Assembly (NCBI RefSeq): GCF_019711595.1
Contig: NZ_JAIGNR010000001.1
Location: forward strand, 1,116,001-1,180,000
Source: Qipengyuania sphaerica
GTDB lineage: Bacteria; Pseudomonadota; Alphaproteobacteria; Sphingomonadales; Sphingomonadaceae
Length of the DNA: 64,000 bases
Direction of reading: 5' to 3'
Part shown: piece by piece, positions 39,454-48,201 of the stretch
Layout: the number at the start of each line of letters is the position of its first letter
How positions within the stretch are numbered: position 1 is the first letter of the stretch
Made by a program: the position numbers and the translations under genes
Notes under the pieces: model-generated
The model's input: only the letters and a program-made list of their open reading frames with translations
Told to the model about the DNA's origin: nothing
The model's database searches: none

Positions 39454-40153
39454 AGCTCGCCCCATTGGCATCGAGGGTCGCGCCCGTCAGGCTCGGCGGG
39501 GCGTCGAGTGCACAGAATTCGATCAGCCGCGCGATTTCTTCGGGCTCCGCCACGCGGCCGAGCGGGATATCGGCCAGCAACCCGTCGCCGCCGCGGCTTT
39601 CGAGATAGTCGCCTGCCATCGACGTGTCGGTAAAGCCCGGGGTGATGGCGAAACTGTAGATTCGCTCGGCTGCGTAAGCGCGCGCGATGCTCTTGTGCAT
39701 GGCGAGCATTCCGCCCTTGCTCGCGGCATAGTGCCAGTGCGCCGGCGAATCGCCGCGTTGTCCGGCGCGGCTCGCGACATGGATGATGCGGCCGCTCTCG
39801 CCCGTCTGCTGCCAGTGCTGCACGGCATAGCGCGACAGCTGCGCCGCTGCGGTGAGGTTGATGCGCATGGTGTCCTCCCACCCGTCGAGCCATTCGATGT
39901 CTGAACGATCTATCGGATTCGGCGAGAACATCCCCGCATTGTTCACCAGCACGTCGATCTCGCCGCCGGCCTGCCGCATCGCGGCCTCCCACAGTAGCTG
40001 CGGGGCCTGCGGGTCGCGGAAATCGGCTGCAATCGTGCCGAAGCCTTCGCCGGTGGTGGATTGCCCGATGACCTTGGCCCCGCGATCCTCGAGCGCCTTG
40101 CGCGCCGCCGCGCCGATCCCGCGCGACGAGCCGGTAAGGAGAATGCATGTCAT
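39443..40153 (-). CDS. SDR family oxidoreductase
   Basis: A 236-residue short-chain dehydrogenase with the cofactor motif TGSSRGIG (7-14), NNAG (71-74) and catalytic Ser128, Tyr142 and Lys146. The start at 40153 gives the normal SDR N-terminus; the longer open frame upstream adds 44 unlikely residues. Substrate is unknown; the C-terminal TGATLDANGASYVR resembles 3-oxoacyl-ACP reductase-like SDRs. It is the first gene of the SDR, metallo-beta-lactamase, prmA, DUF2459 run and is divergent from sdhC with a 110 bp gap. Confidence 0.85.
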   Translation of the reverse strand: MTCILLTGSSRGIGAAARKALEDRGAKVIGQSTTGEGFGTIAADFRDPQAPQLLWEAAMRQAGGEIDVLVNNAGMFSPNPIDRSDIEWLDGWEDTMRINLTAAAQLSRYAVQHWQQTGESGRIIHVASRAGQRGDSPAHWHYAASKGGMLAMHKSIARAYAAERIYSFAITPGFTDTSMAGDYLESRGGDGLLADIPLGRVAEPEEIARLIEFCALDAPPSLTGATLDANGASYVR

Positions 40154-40263
40154 GCAGGCGCTATTCGAAACTTTGCGGCAAATGTCGAGGCCGGACGCCT
40201 TGCGTGCGGCCACAGCTTCGCTAAGGAGGCGCACACGAATTACCCGTAACGGACGCACAATCC

Positions 40264-40644
40264 ATGGCAAACCGCCCGCTTTCACCGCATCTGCAAATCT
40301 GGAAATGGGGCCCGCACATGCTGGTCTCGATCCTCCACCGTGTGACGGGGGACGGCCTCGCGCTGGTCGGCCTCGGCGTTCTGCTCTGGTGGCTCGGCGC
40401 GATGGCAGGCGGCGCGGATAGCTACGCCACCTTCGTCGAGCTTATGGGCTCGCCGGTCGGCATGATCGTGCTGGTGGGCCTGAGCTGGGCCTTCTTCACC
40501 CACATGATGAGCGGCCTCAGGCACTTCGTGCTCGACATCGGTGCGGGTTACGAGCTCGACACCAACAAGCTTTGGTCGATCCTTTCGCCGGTTCTCGGCA
40601 TCCTCCTTACCGCCGCCTTCTGGGCCGCGATCCTTCTCAAGTGA
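40264..40644 (+). CDS. sdhC: succinate dehydrogenase cytochrome b556 subunit
   Basis: Membrane anchor of complex II, 126 residues with three transmembrane helices. It carries the SdhC signatures SPHLQIWKW at the N-terminus, SILHRVTG with the quinone-site Ser/Arg, and HMMSGLRHFVLD with the heme-ligand His. It opens a sdhC-sdhD-sdhA run with 9 bp to sdhD. Confidence 0.95.
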   Translation: MANRPLSPHLQIWKWGPHMLVSILHRVTGDGLALVGLGVLLWWLGAMAGGADSYATFVELMGSPVGMIVLVGLSWAFFTHMMSGLRHFVLDIGAGYELDTNKLWSILSPVLGILLTAAFWAAILLK

Positions 40645-40653
40645 GTTCAATCG

Positions 40654-41040
40654 ATGAGTGACGGAACCCCCATCGGACGCGTGCGCGGGCTCGGCCCGGC
40701 GCATGAAGGCGCGCATCACTGGCTGGTGCAGCGCTTCACCGCCATCGGCAATCTCGTGCTGGCGCTGTTCCTTGCGATCAGCCTCGCCATGTTGCCGGCT
40801 TACGATTTCGCCACCGTGACCAAATGGGCCTCGCAGACGCTGCCCGCCACCGCGCTGGCGCTGCTGATCGTGAGCGTCTTCTGGCACGCGCGCCTCGGCC
40901 TGCAGGTCCTGATCGAGGACTATGTCCACGATGCCGGCACCAAGTTCGGCGTGCTCACCCTTCTCAACCTTGCAACTATCGGCGGCGCAGCCTTCGGTCT
41001 CGTATCGATCGCCCGCATCGCTCTCGGAGGAGCCGCCTGA
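40654..41040 (+). CDS. sdhD: succinate dehydrogenase membrane anchor subunit
   Basis: Second membrane anchor of complex II, 128 residues with three helices. [22 protein letters not shown] is typical of alphaproteobacterial SdhD, and [16 protein letters not shown] contains the probable heme His and quinone-site Tyr/Asp. Its TGA overlaps the sdhA ATG by one base (41038-41042). Confidence 0.94.
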   Translation: MSDGTPIGRVRGLGPAHEGAHHWLVQRFTAIGNLVLALFLAISLAMLPAYDFATVTKWASQTLPATALALLIVSVFWHARLGLQVLIEDYVHDAGTKFGVLTLLNLATIGGAAFGLVSIARIALGGAA

Positions 41041-42881
41041 TGGCCCGCACCGACACTTTCGAAATCGGCGGTCGCAGCTACCCGATCATCGACCACACCT
41101 ATGACACCGTCGTCGTGGGCGCGGGGGGCTCGGGCCTGCGCGCCACCATGGGCAGCGCCGAAGCGGGCCTGAAGACGGCCTGCATCACCAAGGTCTTCCC
41201 GACGCGCTCGCACACCGTTGCGGCTCAGGGCGGTATTGCCGCCAGCCTCGGCAACAACACGCCCGACCACTGGTCGTGGCACATGTACGATACCGTCAAG
41301 GGCTCCGACTGGCTCGGCGACCAGGACGCGATCGAATACATGGTCCGCGAAGCCCCGCAGGCGGTTTACGAGCTGGAGCACGCAGGCGTGCCCTTCAGCC
41401 GCAACAAGGACGGCACGATCTACCAGCGCCCCTTCGGCGGTCACATGCAGAACATGGGCGAAGGCCCGCCGGTGCAGCGCACCTGCGCAGCGGCCGACCG
41501 TACCGGCCACGCCATGCTCCACGCGCTCTACCAGCAGAGCCTGAAGTATGACGCCGACTTCTTCATCGAGTATTTCGCGCTCGACCTGATCATGGAAGAC
41601 GGCCCCGACGGCAAGATCTGCCGCGGCGTCATCGCCATGTGCCTCGACGATGGCACGATCCACCGCTTCCGCAGCCACGCAGTCGTGCTCGCGACGGGCG
41701 GTTATGGCCGCTGCTACTTCACCGCGACATCGGCACACACCTGCACCGGCGACGGTGGCGGCATGGTGCTGCGCGCTGGCCTGCCGCTGCAGGACATGGA
41801 ATTCGTCCAGTTCCACCCGACCGGCATTTACGGCGCAGGCGTGCTGATCACCGAAGGTGCGCGCGGCGAGGGCGGTTACCTCACCAATTCCGAAGGCGAG
41901 CGGTTCATGGAACGCTATGCGCCTTCCGCGAAGGACCTTGCCAGCCGCGACGTCGTCAGCCGCTCGATGGCGCTGGAGATGCGCGAAGGCCGCGGTGTCG
42001 GCCCCGATGGCGACCACATCTTCCTCCACCTCGATCACATCGATCCCAAGGTGCTGGGCGAGCGCCTGCCGGGCATCACCGAAAGCGGCAAGATCTTCGC
42101 CGGTGTCGACCTCACCAAGCAGCCGCTGCCGGTCACCCCGACGGTGCATTACAACATGGGCGGCATCCCCTGTAACTTCCACGGCGAAGTCATGGCGGGC
42201 GACCCGAAGGATCCGGAAAAGATCGTCCCCGGCCTGTTTGCGGTCGGCGAGGCGGCCTGTGTCTCGGTCCATGGCGCGAACCGCCTTGGCTCGAACTCGC
42301 TGATCGATCTCGTGGTCTTCGGCCGCGCGACCGGCCATCGGCTCCGCGATATCATCAAGCCCGGTGCGAGCCACGCCGAACTGCCTTCCGATAGCGCGGA
42401 CATGGCACTGGGTCGTCTCGACCACTTCCGCCATGCCGACGGAAGCTCGCCCACCGCAGAGGTGCGCGGCGAGATGCAGAAGGGCATGCAGCGCCACGCC
42501 GCCGTGTTCCGTGACAGCAAGCTGCTCTCGGAAGGTGTCGAAGTGCTCAAGAACGTCAACAAGCGGATGCAGGACCTCAAGGTCTTCGACCGCTCGCTGG
42601 TGTGGAACACCGACCTCGTCGAAACGCTCGAGCTCGACAACCTCATGGCGCAGGCCAATGTCACCATGGCATCGGCCGAAAACCGCAAGGAAAGCCGCGG
42701 CGCCCACGCACACGAAGACTTCCCCGAGCGTGACGACAAGAACTGGATGAAGCACACTATCGCCTGGTTCGAAGGCTGGGGCGGAAACGGCGGCGGCGTG
42801 AAGATCGACTACCGTCCGGTCCACGAATACACGCTGACTGACGATGTGAAGTACATCGAGCCGAAGAAGCGGGTGTACTGA
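41040..42881 (+). CDS. sdhA: succinate dehydrogenase flavoprotein subunit
   Basis: FAD-containing catalytic subunit that oxidises succinate to fumarate. The 613-residue protein has the FAD motif [12 protein letters not shown] near residue 25, the covalent flavin His in [10 protein letters not shown], the active-site HPTGIYGAG region and the NMGGIPCN and [19 protein letters not shown] motifs. The start at 41040 is chosen because it overlaps the sdhD stop and gives the family N-terminus. The expected sdhB does not follow; the next genes are unrelated. Confidence 0.97.
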   Translation: MARTDTFEIGGRSYPIIDHTYDTVVVGAGGSGLRATMGSAEAGLKTACITKVFPTRSHTVAAQGGIAASLGNNTPDHWSWHMYDTVKGSDWLGDQDAIEYMVREAPQAVYELEHAGVPFSRNKDGTIYQRPFGGHMQNMGEGPPVQRTCAAADRTGHAMLHALYQQSLKYDADFFIEYFALDLIMEDGPDGKICRGVIAMCLDDGTIHRFRSHAVVLATGGYGRCYFTATSAHTCTGDGGGMVLRAGLPLQDMEFVQFHPTGIYGAGVLITEGARGEGGYLTNSEGERFMERYAPSAKDLASRDVVSRSMALEMREGRGVGPDGDHIFLHLDHIDPKVLGERLPGITESGKIFAGVDLTKQPLPVTPTVHYNMGGIPCNFHGEVMAGDPKDPEKIVPGLFAVGEAACVSVHGANRLGSNSLIDLVVFGRATGHRLRDIIKPGASHAELPSDSADMALGRLDHFRHADGSSPTAEVRGEMQKGMQRHAAVFRDSKLLSEGVEVLKNVNKRMQDLKVFDRSLVWNTDLVETLELDNLMAQANVTMASAENRKESRGAHAHEDFPERDDKNWMKHTIAWFEGWGGNGGGVKIDYRPVHEYTLTDDVKYIEPKKRVY

Positions 42882-42885
42882 TCCG

Positions 42886-43419
42886 ATGGCGGGGGCGCAG
42901 TTTCGATACGATCTGCGCATCCCGCCAGGGATAGTATTTTTCCAGATTGGCCTGGCTGTAGCCTTCGTTGCCTACGTAATGTCGGGCGCGCTGTCGGCTG
43001 CGCTGGATGGGGACCCTCTGACGGGCTCGGTAAATTTCGACCTGGTAATCGTGATTTTTGGCTTCTTCGCGCTGCTTGGCATGCCCTGGCTTCTCATCAA
43101 GCTTTGGCGCCAGCGTGTTTTCGAACCCACTATCGAACTCGACCCCATGGGAGTTGCCGTGACCGGCCATTCCTTTTCCGGTGATACGGTGCGCATAGCG
43201 TATGGCGAGGTAAAGCGTCTCATGCTGAAGAAGACGTCCGGCGTGCGTCTGTTGACGATCACTTCCTCGAGCGGTGAAAATATCAGGGTTCGAGACAGGC
43301 TCTTTCCGTCGGAAGCCGATTTCGACGCTTTCCTCATAGAGCTGGAGCGATGTGTCGATCAGGCCGGGACTGGCCGCGAGGTCCCTCCGAATTCCCTGCC
43401 AACGGGTCGTGCAATCTAG
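42886..43419 (+). CDS. hypothetical two-helix membrane protein
   Basis: A 177-residue protein of unknown function that begins 4 bp after the sdhA stop. Two transmembrane helices (about 16-35 and 52-73) are followed by a soluble beta-rich domain (FEPTIELDPMGVAVTGHSF ... VRIAYGEVKRLMLKK) that looks like a small PH-like or SHOCT-free DUF domain. A link to succinate dehydrogenase is suggested only by position. Confidence 0.65.
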   Translation: MAGAQFRYDLRIPPGIVFFQIGLAVAFVAYVMSGALSAALDGDPLTGSVNFDLVIVIFGFFALLGMPWLLIKLWRQRVFEPTIELDPMGVAVTGHSFSGDTVRIAYGEVKRLMLKKTSGVRLLTITSSSGENIRVRDRLFPSEADFDAFLIELERCVDQAGTGREVPPNSLPTGRAI

Positions 43420-43420
43420 C

Positions 43421-44287
43421 GTGTCGAAGGCGATCCTGCTCGCAGCGGCTCTGGTGCTATCAGGCTGTGTAGCCTCCGCAGTCGTAAGGCCGCCAGAGAG
43501 CGCCGGGGTCGAGCCGTTCTATACGAAATACGTATCTGCGCGAGGCATTCCGATCCTTTCCTCCGATCGGGTTCCTGACGAGGCGCTGCTCGCCGCGCGC
43601 GACATGGCGTCTGGGTTGCTCGCTTATCGACCCGACCTAGCCGAATGGCTGGTTGCCAACGACTACCGCGTGGCGATCATCGCGGAAGAAGAGGCGCTGC
43701 TCGACTTGCCCGACAAGGCGCACTGGAAGAAGCCGGCGCGTGACGATCCGCGGCTGACGCGGTGCGAATTGAAGCATTACGATACCCGCATCGGCGCACT
43801 CACCGACCGTGCGTATTGGGATGCGCGGGCAAGGGGGATCGGCGGTCCCCGCACGGTGGGTTCGGAGGAGGATGTGCTCGGTCGCTACTCCACCCGCTAT
43901 TGGGGCGAGACGATCTTCGTGCACGAGATGGCGCACAACGTCCTCTTTGCCATCGAAGCTGTCGATCCGTCGCTCTATTCCGAGGTCGAGGCGGCCTATG
44001 CCAATGCGCTTGAAAACGACCTGTGGCTCAACGAATATGCCACCACCACCATCCAGGAATATTGGGCCGAGGGCACGCAGATCTGGTTCAATTCGAACCG
44101 GCTCGTGGTCGTCGATGGCCGCCGTATTCTCGATCATCCGGACCTTAAAGAATACGATCCGAGGCTCTACGCAGCGCTCGGCAAGGCTTATGGCGACAAC
44201 CACCGCCTCAAATCCGATCCCTTCTGGATGAGCGGCGCGCGCGTGCCGCCGGGGCCGATTCCGGAGAATACCGCCGAGGAGTGCTAG
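43421..44287 (+). CDS. lipoprotein with HExxH metallopeptidase motif
   Basis: A 288-residue exported protein. GTG at 43421 gives a lipoprotein signal with Cys16 in LVLSGC; the longer open frame from 43352 lacks this. The mature part has HEMAH at 168-172 and downstream Glu residues in IQEYWAEGTQ (213 and 217) that could complete a gluzincin zinc site. A preceding RARGIGGPRTVGSEEDVLG segment resembles M34-like/ATLF-type domains only loosely. Family is not assigned. The stop shares CTAG (44284-44287) with the convergent cyclophilin gene. Confidence 0.7.
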   Translation: MSKAILLAAALVLSGCVASAVVRPPESAGVEPFYTKYVSARGIPILSSDRVPDEALLAARDMASGLLAYRPDLAEWLVANDYRVAIIAEEEALLDLPDKAHWKKPARDDPRLTRCELKHYDTRIGALTDRAYWDARARGIGGPRTVGSEEDVLGRYSTRYWGETIFVHEMAHNVLFAIEAVDPSLYSEVEAAYANALENDLWLNEYATTTIQEYWAEGTQIWFNSNRLVVVDGRRILDHPDLKEYDPRLYAALGKAYGDNHRLKSDPFWMSGARVPPGPIPENTAEEC

Positions 44288-44925
44288 TCGGTCTCTCCCG
44301 GCTCCACCCGCCGCACGTCGAGGATAGTCACCGGCTCGGCGAGCATCTGGCCCTTCATCCAGCCTTCGCCGGCATCGGGATCGCGCGGAGTCGCGTGGAT
44401 CGCTTCGACCACGTCCATCCCGTCCACGACATAGCCGAAGACCGCATAACCAAGCTGCGTGTTGGGATCCTCGCTCTCGGGCTGGGCGTCGAGACCGGTC
44501 TGGTCCTTGATCATGATCGAGAAATCGCCTGTCGCCGTCCCCGGATCGAGCCGGGCCATCGATAGCGCACCATTGGTGTGGCTGAGACCCGTATCGCTGG
44601 TGGCTTCGTGCGGAATGCCATCGAGGATGCGGTCGGGATTGTTCTGCGTCCCGCCCTGTAACAGCCCGTTTGGCGGCTCGCCCCAATCGAGATGCATCGC
44701 GCGATAGAAGACCGTGCCGTCGAACCGGTCCTCCTCCGCATAGCGCAGGAAATTGGCGGCGGTTAGAGGCGCGCGCTCGGTCTCCAGCGCCACGGTGATG
44801 TCGCCCATAGTCGTTTCGATCACGACAAGCGTGGTAGCCGGCTCGGCTACAGGAAGGGATTTGTCGTCCTGCGCGGAAAGGGGCGCAGCAAGGAGGGCGA
44901 GGCTGATGGCGATCCGCTTTATCAT
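44284..44925 (-). CDS. periplasmic peptidyl-prolyl cis-trans isomerase, cyclophilin type
   Basis: A 213-residue exported cyclophilin that would assist folding in the periplasm. The signal peptide MIKRIAISLALLAAPLSAQ is followed by the cyclophilin core: TTMGDITVALE, APLTAANFLRYA, FDGTVFYRAMH, then NGALSMARLDPGTATGDFSIM and FGYVVDGMDVVEAI. It is the only gene between the metallopeptidase-like lipoprotein and the BlaI-type repressor, which is divergent from it. Confidence 0.88.
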   Translation of the reverse strand: MIKRIAISLALLAAPLSAQDDKSLPVAEPATTLVVIETTMGDITVALETERAPLTAANFLRYAEEDRFDGTVFYRAMHLDWGEPPNGLLQGGTQNNPDRILDGIPHEATSDTGLSHTNGALSMARLDPGTATGDFSIMIKDQTGLDAQPESEDPNTQLGYAVFGYVVDGMDVVEAIHATPRDPDAGEGWMKGQMLAEPVTILDVRRVEPGETD

Positions 44926-45042
44926 GGCTTCAGGATAGCTCTTTCAATCGACACGACAAGTCGCTTGCAGATTGCCGATTGCACTTCGTGGGGCCTCGCC
45001 CGAGCATGAACAACCATTCATCCACGCTTCATGTTTACATTC

Positions 45043-45059
45043 GTAGTCGATATGGCTAC
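45043..45059. promoter_or_regulatory. candidate BlaI/MecI-type operator
   Basis: GTAG-N9-CTAC forms an imperfect dyad 45 bp upstream of the BlaI-type repressor gene. BlaI/MecI family operators are dyads with TAC/GTA half-sites, so the match is plausible for autoregulation. A TTTACA hexamer (45034-45039) overlaps its left side and could be a -35 element. Evidence is limited to this single short dyad. Confidence 0.35.
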
Positions 45060-45103
45060 AGGCGTAATCGAACACGAAGCGCCAGTGAGGGAGTGCATTG
45101 AGA

Positions 45104-45493
45104 ATGGCCAAGCGCAAGCAGGCACCGGGCGAACGCATCAGCGATGCCGAACACGCCGTGATGGAGGCCCTGTGGGACAAGAACCCGCTGTCCGCCTCCG
45201 AAGTCTGCGACAGGGTCTGCGCTGCCAACGATTGGTCGATCCCGACCGTCAAGACGCTCCTCAGCCGCCTCGTCACCAAGGGCGCAGTCGGCACCGAGCC
45301 GGAGGGGCGCAAGTTCCTCTATCATCCGCTTGTCGAACGGGACGATTACGTCGGTGGTGAAAGCCGCCGCCTGGTCGACCGGCTGTTCGGCGGGCGGGCG
45401 GCGCCGCTCTTCGCCCATCTGGCCGAAAACGAGGCGCTGACCGACGAAGATCTCGAGGAAATCGAGGCGCTCTTGAGGGAGATGCGCAAATGA
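45104..45493 (+). CDS. BlaI/MecI/CopY family transcriptional repressor
   Basis: A 129-residue winged-helix repressor: ISDAEHAVMEALWDKNPLSASEV, WSIPTVKTLLSRLVTKG and GRKFLYHPLVERDDY fit the BlaI family, followed by an acidic dimerisation tail. Such repressors are inactivated by cleavage when the paired M56 peptidase is activated. The ATG at 45104 has GAGGGAG upstream; a TTG two codons earlier is less likely. The stop overlaps the M56 gene by four bases, as in classic blaI-blaR1 pairs. Confidence 0.9.
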   Translation: MAKRKQAPGERISDAEHAVMEALWDKNPLSASEVCDRVCAANDWSIPTVKTLLSRLVTKGAVGTEPEGRKFLYHPLVERDDYVGGESRRLVDRLFGGRAAPLFAHLAENEALTDEDLEEIEALLREMRK

Positions 45494-47184
45494 TCGATCT
45501 CTTACGCGAATATTGGGACTGGTTCCTGTTCGACACGCTTTTGTGGACGGGGGCGCTGATCGGGCTGGTGATGCTTCTGCGTCGCCCTGTGGCCCGGCAT
45601 TTCGGGGCGGGCGCAGCTTATGCGCTGTGGTTCCTGCCGCTAGCCCGCCTGGTGATCCCGCCATTCACGCTGCCAAGCTGGATGCGTCCTCTGGCGCGGA
45701 CCGCGCAGGAGCTGGAGCCTGTCTTCGCACTTGAAAACGAAGCAGTCGCCATGCCGGTCGCAATGCCCGAAATGGGCGAACCGATCTTGGTTGTAGCGCC
45801 CGAGCCTTCGATCGATTTTCTCACGCCATTCCTGCTGTTGTGGCTCGGCGGCGCGGCCGTATTCCTGGTTCGCCGCTTCTGGCTCTATTTCGCCTTGCGC
45901 CGCGAGCTGCTCGAAAACGCCCGGCCGGTTGGCGAGGTCGGCACGATCCGCCTCATCGAAACACCTGCGATTTCCGGCCCGATGGCATTCGGCGTGATCG
46001 ACCGGGTCATCGCGCTGCCCGAAGGCTTCATGACCAGCCGCGACCGCTTCCAGCGCGATCTTGCCATCGAGCACGAGCTTTCGCACCACCGTGGCGGCGA
46101 CCTGCTGGTGAACATGGCGGTACAGCCGCTCTTCGCAGTCCACTGGTTCAATCCGCTCGGCTATCTCGGTTGGCAGGCCCTGCGCCGAGACCAGGAAGCC
46201 TTTTGCGATGCCCGTGTAGTGGCCGCCCGTCCGCGTGAGGAACGGGCCGCCTATGCCGGCATCATCGCCGATTTCGCGCGCCTTTCGCCGCGTACGCCGC
46301 GCCCTGCGCTGGCCGCGCCGATGGCCTGTCCGGTTTTGGGGGACAAGTCGATAATCCACCGTTTGAGGAGTCTTTCCATGACCGATATCTCGCCGCGCCG
46401 CCGCCTGCTTGGCCGGGGCGCGCTGGCCAGCGCCTTCCTGGCCGTCCCGCTGACTGCATCGATTTGCTATGCCGAGGGCGCGCCATCGGTGCTGGTGGCC
46501 GCTGCGCATGCTGCCGAACCCGATGTGGACGAGTGGACCGAAGAAGACCTGGACCAGCAGGAACAAGAGCTGGCCGAGGCCGAGGTCGAGATGGAACGCG
46601 CTTTCGAGGAGGCGCGGGAGGACTTTGCTGAAGCCGAAGACGAGCTCGACGAAGCCCGCGAGGAAATTCGCGAAATCCGCGCGGAGCTTGCGCGAGGCGA
46701 AGACGGCAAGCTCGTTCGCCGCAAGATCAGCTACAACGGCAAGGGCTGGGACGAGATGACCCCGGAACAGCGTCGGAAGTTCGAAGCGGAAATGGAGAAG
46801 CTGGAAGCGAACTTTGCCGAAGATGGCGAGATGCGTGTCCAGATGCGCCGGATGAGCCGCGAATTTGCGGAAGGCGGCGCGAAGCATCGTGAAATCAAGG
46901 TGGCGATGGCCGAAGCCCGTGCTGCACATGCCCACGCGGTTGCTGTTGCGCCGAAGGTCGTCGAGGAATGCCGCGACGAATACCAGCCGGTTATCACCGA
47001 ACGTGGCGACGACGGCCGAATGGTGATGTATGTCTGCGAGAGCGCCGGCGAGAAAATTGCCCTGCGCGCCATCCGCCAGGCCCGCACCGCGATTGCGTCA
47101 TCCCCGTCGATCCCGCCAGAAGATCGCGCAGAGGCGCTGCGGGAACTCGATCGGGAAATCGCCGAACTCGAACGCAAGCAATAA
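45490..47184 (+). CDS. M56 (BlaR1-like) membrane peptidase with coiled-coil C-terminus
   Basis: A 564-residue membrane protein with transmembrane helices near 12-30, 42-60 and 108-130, the M56 zinc motif HELSHHRGGD (195-204) in a cytoplasmic loop, and a further hydrophobic segment at about 310-328. In BlaR1 and MecR1 the C-terminal domain is a penicillin-binding sensor. Here it is instead a highly charged Glu/Ala-rich coiled coil (about 345-410) followed by an Arg/Glu-rich region and a short cysteine-containing end (ECRDEY, MYVCES). The ligand is therefore unknown. It overlaps the BlaI gene by four bases and should cleave or regulate that repressor. Confidence 0.85.
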   Translation: MIDLLREYWDWFLFDTLLWTGALIGLVMLLRRPVARHFGAGAAYALWFLPLARLVIPPFTLPSWMRPLARTAQELEPVFALENEAVAMPVAMPEMGEPILVVAPEPSIDFLTPFLLLWLGGAAVFLVRRFWLYFALRRELLENARPVGEVGTIRLIETPAISGPMAFGVIDRVIALPEGFMTSRDRFQRDLAIEHELSHHRGGDLLVNMAVQPLFAVHWFNPLGYLGWQALRRDQEAFCDARVVAARPREERAAYAGIIADFARLSPRTPRPALAAPMACPVLGDKSIIHRLRSLSMTDISPRRRLLGRGALASAFLAVPLTASICYAEGAPSVLVAAAHAAEPDVDEWTEEDLDQQEQELAEAEVEMERAFEEAREDFAEAEDELDEAREEIREIRAELARGEDGKLVRRKISYNGKGWDEMTPEQRRKFEAEMEKLEANFAEDGEMRVQMRRMSREFAEGGAKHREIKVAMAEARAAHAHAVAVAPKVVEECRDEYQPVITERGDDGRMVMYVCESAGEKIALRAIRQARTAIASSPSIPPEDRAEALRELDREIAELERKQ

Positions 47185-47211
47185 CGCAGCACTCCTAGTC
47201 TGCGCACAGGG

Positions 47212-47246
47212 CGGCCGGCTCTCTCCCCTAAGAGAGCCGGCCGTTT
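47212..47246. terminator. bidirectional intrinsic terminator
   Basis: A perfect 13-bp stem (47212-47224 with 47231-47243) closes a 6-nt loop CCCCTA and is followed on the plus strand by TTT. It lies between the stop of the M56 gene (47184) and the stop of the convergent YpfJ-type gene (47261), so it can terminate both. It is by far the strongest hairpin seen in the window. Confidence 0.85.
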
Positions 47247-47260
47247 GCTCGTGAGGCTAC

Positions 47261-48112
47261 TTACCGAACGGTCGTATAGGCATCGCATGCGGCATCATTG
47301 CCGCGCAGGCCCGTGCGCAGGGCTTCGCTACGCTGCGCGCTCGTGCCGTGGGTGAAATTCTCCGAGGAAACCCGCCCGCCGGTCAGCCGGTCGTCGCCGA
47401 TGGCAGAAGCGGCGCGCATTCCCTCCTCGATATCGCCCGCCTCGATGAGGTTGCGGTTCTTGCCCGCCCAGACACCCGCATAACAGTCGGCCTGGAGTTC
47501 CATGCGGACCTGCAGCTGGTTGGCCTGTGCGCGACCGACCGATTGCTGGGCGCTGCGGATCTGCCCCGAAATACCGGTGATCGTCTGGATATGGTGCCCG
47601 TATTCATGCGCGAGGACGTAATAGCGCGCGAAATCGCCGCCGCCCCCGGCCATTCGTGCGAGCTGGTCGTAAAATTCGGTGTCGATATAGATCGTCTGGT
47701 CGCCCGGGCAGTAGAAGGGACCCATCGAGGACTGGCCCGTGCCGCAGGCGGTCCTTACCCCGCCGCTATAGAGGTGGAGGGTCGGCTGCTGGAAGCGATC
47801 GCCGAGGCCCTGTTCCTGGAAAACGCGCGACCACGTCTGGTTGAGCGACTGTAGTCCGTTGCAGGCTTCGCGCGAATATTCGTTGGCGTTGCAGGCCTCT
47901 TCCTCTGTCATGTCGCCGCCGCTGCCGACCTGCGTGCCTTGCTGCACGCTTTCCACCGTGGCGGCGGTCTGGAAGGGATCGAGGCCGAATACGAAATAGC
48001 CCAGCGCAGCGATGATGATCGTGCCGCAACCGACACCGCCAGCCTTGCCGACGCCGCCTCCGCGGCTTCCCTTGACCTGGATATTGTCGGTATTGAACGG
48101 ATTGAGCCGCAT
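47261..48112 (-). CDS. YpfJ-type neutral zinc metallopeptidase family protein
   Basis: A 283-residue membrane-anchored zinc protein. From ATG at 48112, preceded by GGGGAG, it begins with a Gly-rich cytoplasmic tail and a transmembrane helix at about 29-45. The soluble part has HEYGHH at 169-174 and the family MELQADCYAGVWA segment near 222 with the third ligand. Paired cysteines (CNANEYSREAC, TACG, YCPGD) suggest a periplasmic disulfide-bonded domain. Function of YpfJ proteins is not established. Confidence 0.85.
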   Translation of the reverse strand: MRLNPFNTDNIQVKGSRGGGVGKAGGVGCGTIIIAALGYFVFGLDPFQTAATVESVQQGTQVGSGGDMTEEEACNANEYSREACNGLQSLNQTWSRVFQEQGLGDRFQQPTLHLYSGGVRTACGTGQSSMGPFYCPGDQTIYIDTEFYDQLARMAGGGGDFARYYVLAHEYGHHIQTITGISGQIRSAQQSVGRAQANQLQVRMELQADCYAGVWAGKNRNLIEAGDIEEGMRAASAIGDDRLTGGRVSSENFTHGTSAQRSEALRTGLRGNDAACDAYTTVR

Positions 48113-48201
48113 GTGTCTCCCCTTCGTATATGGCCGCTTTACAGCGCGTGCTGCGTGCGCGATGGCCTTCTCGATTGTTACCCTAACGCTCGGAGAGCCA
48201 A

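Noticed and set aside
40920-42920. A 666-codon open frame antisense to sdhA.
   Set aside because: It is a by-product of high GC and strong codon bias in sdhA; its protein has no domain and is full of His/Val/Gly shadows of the real gene.
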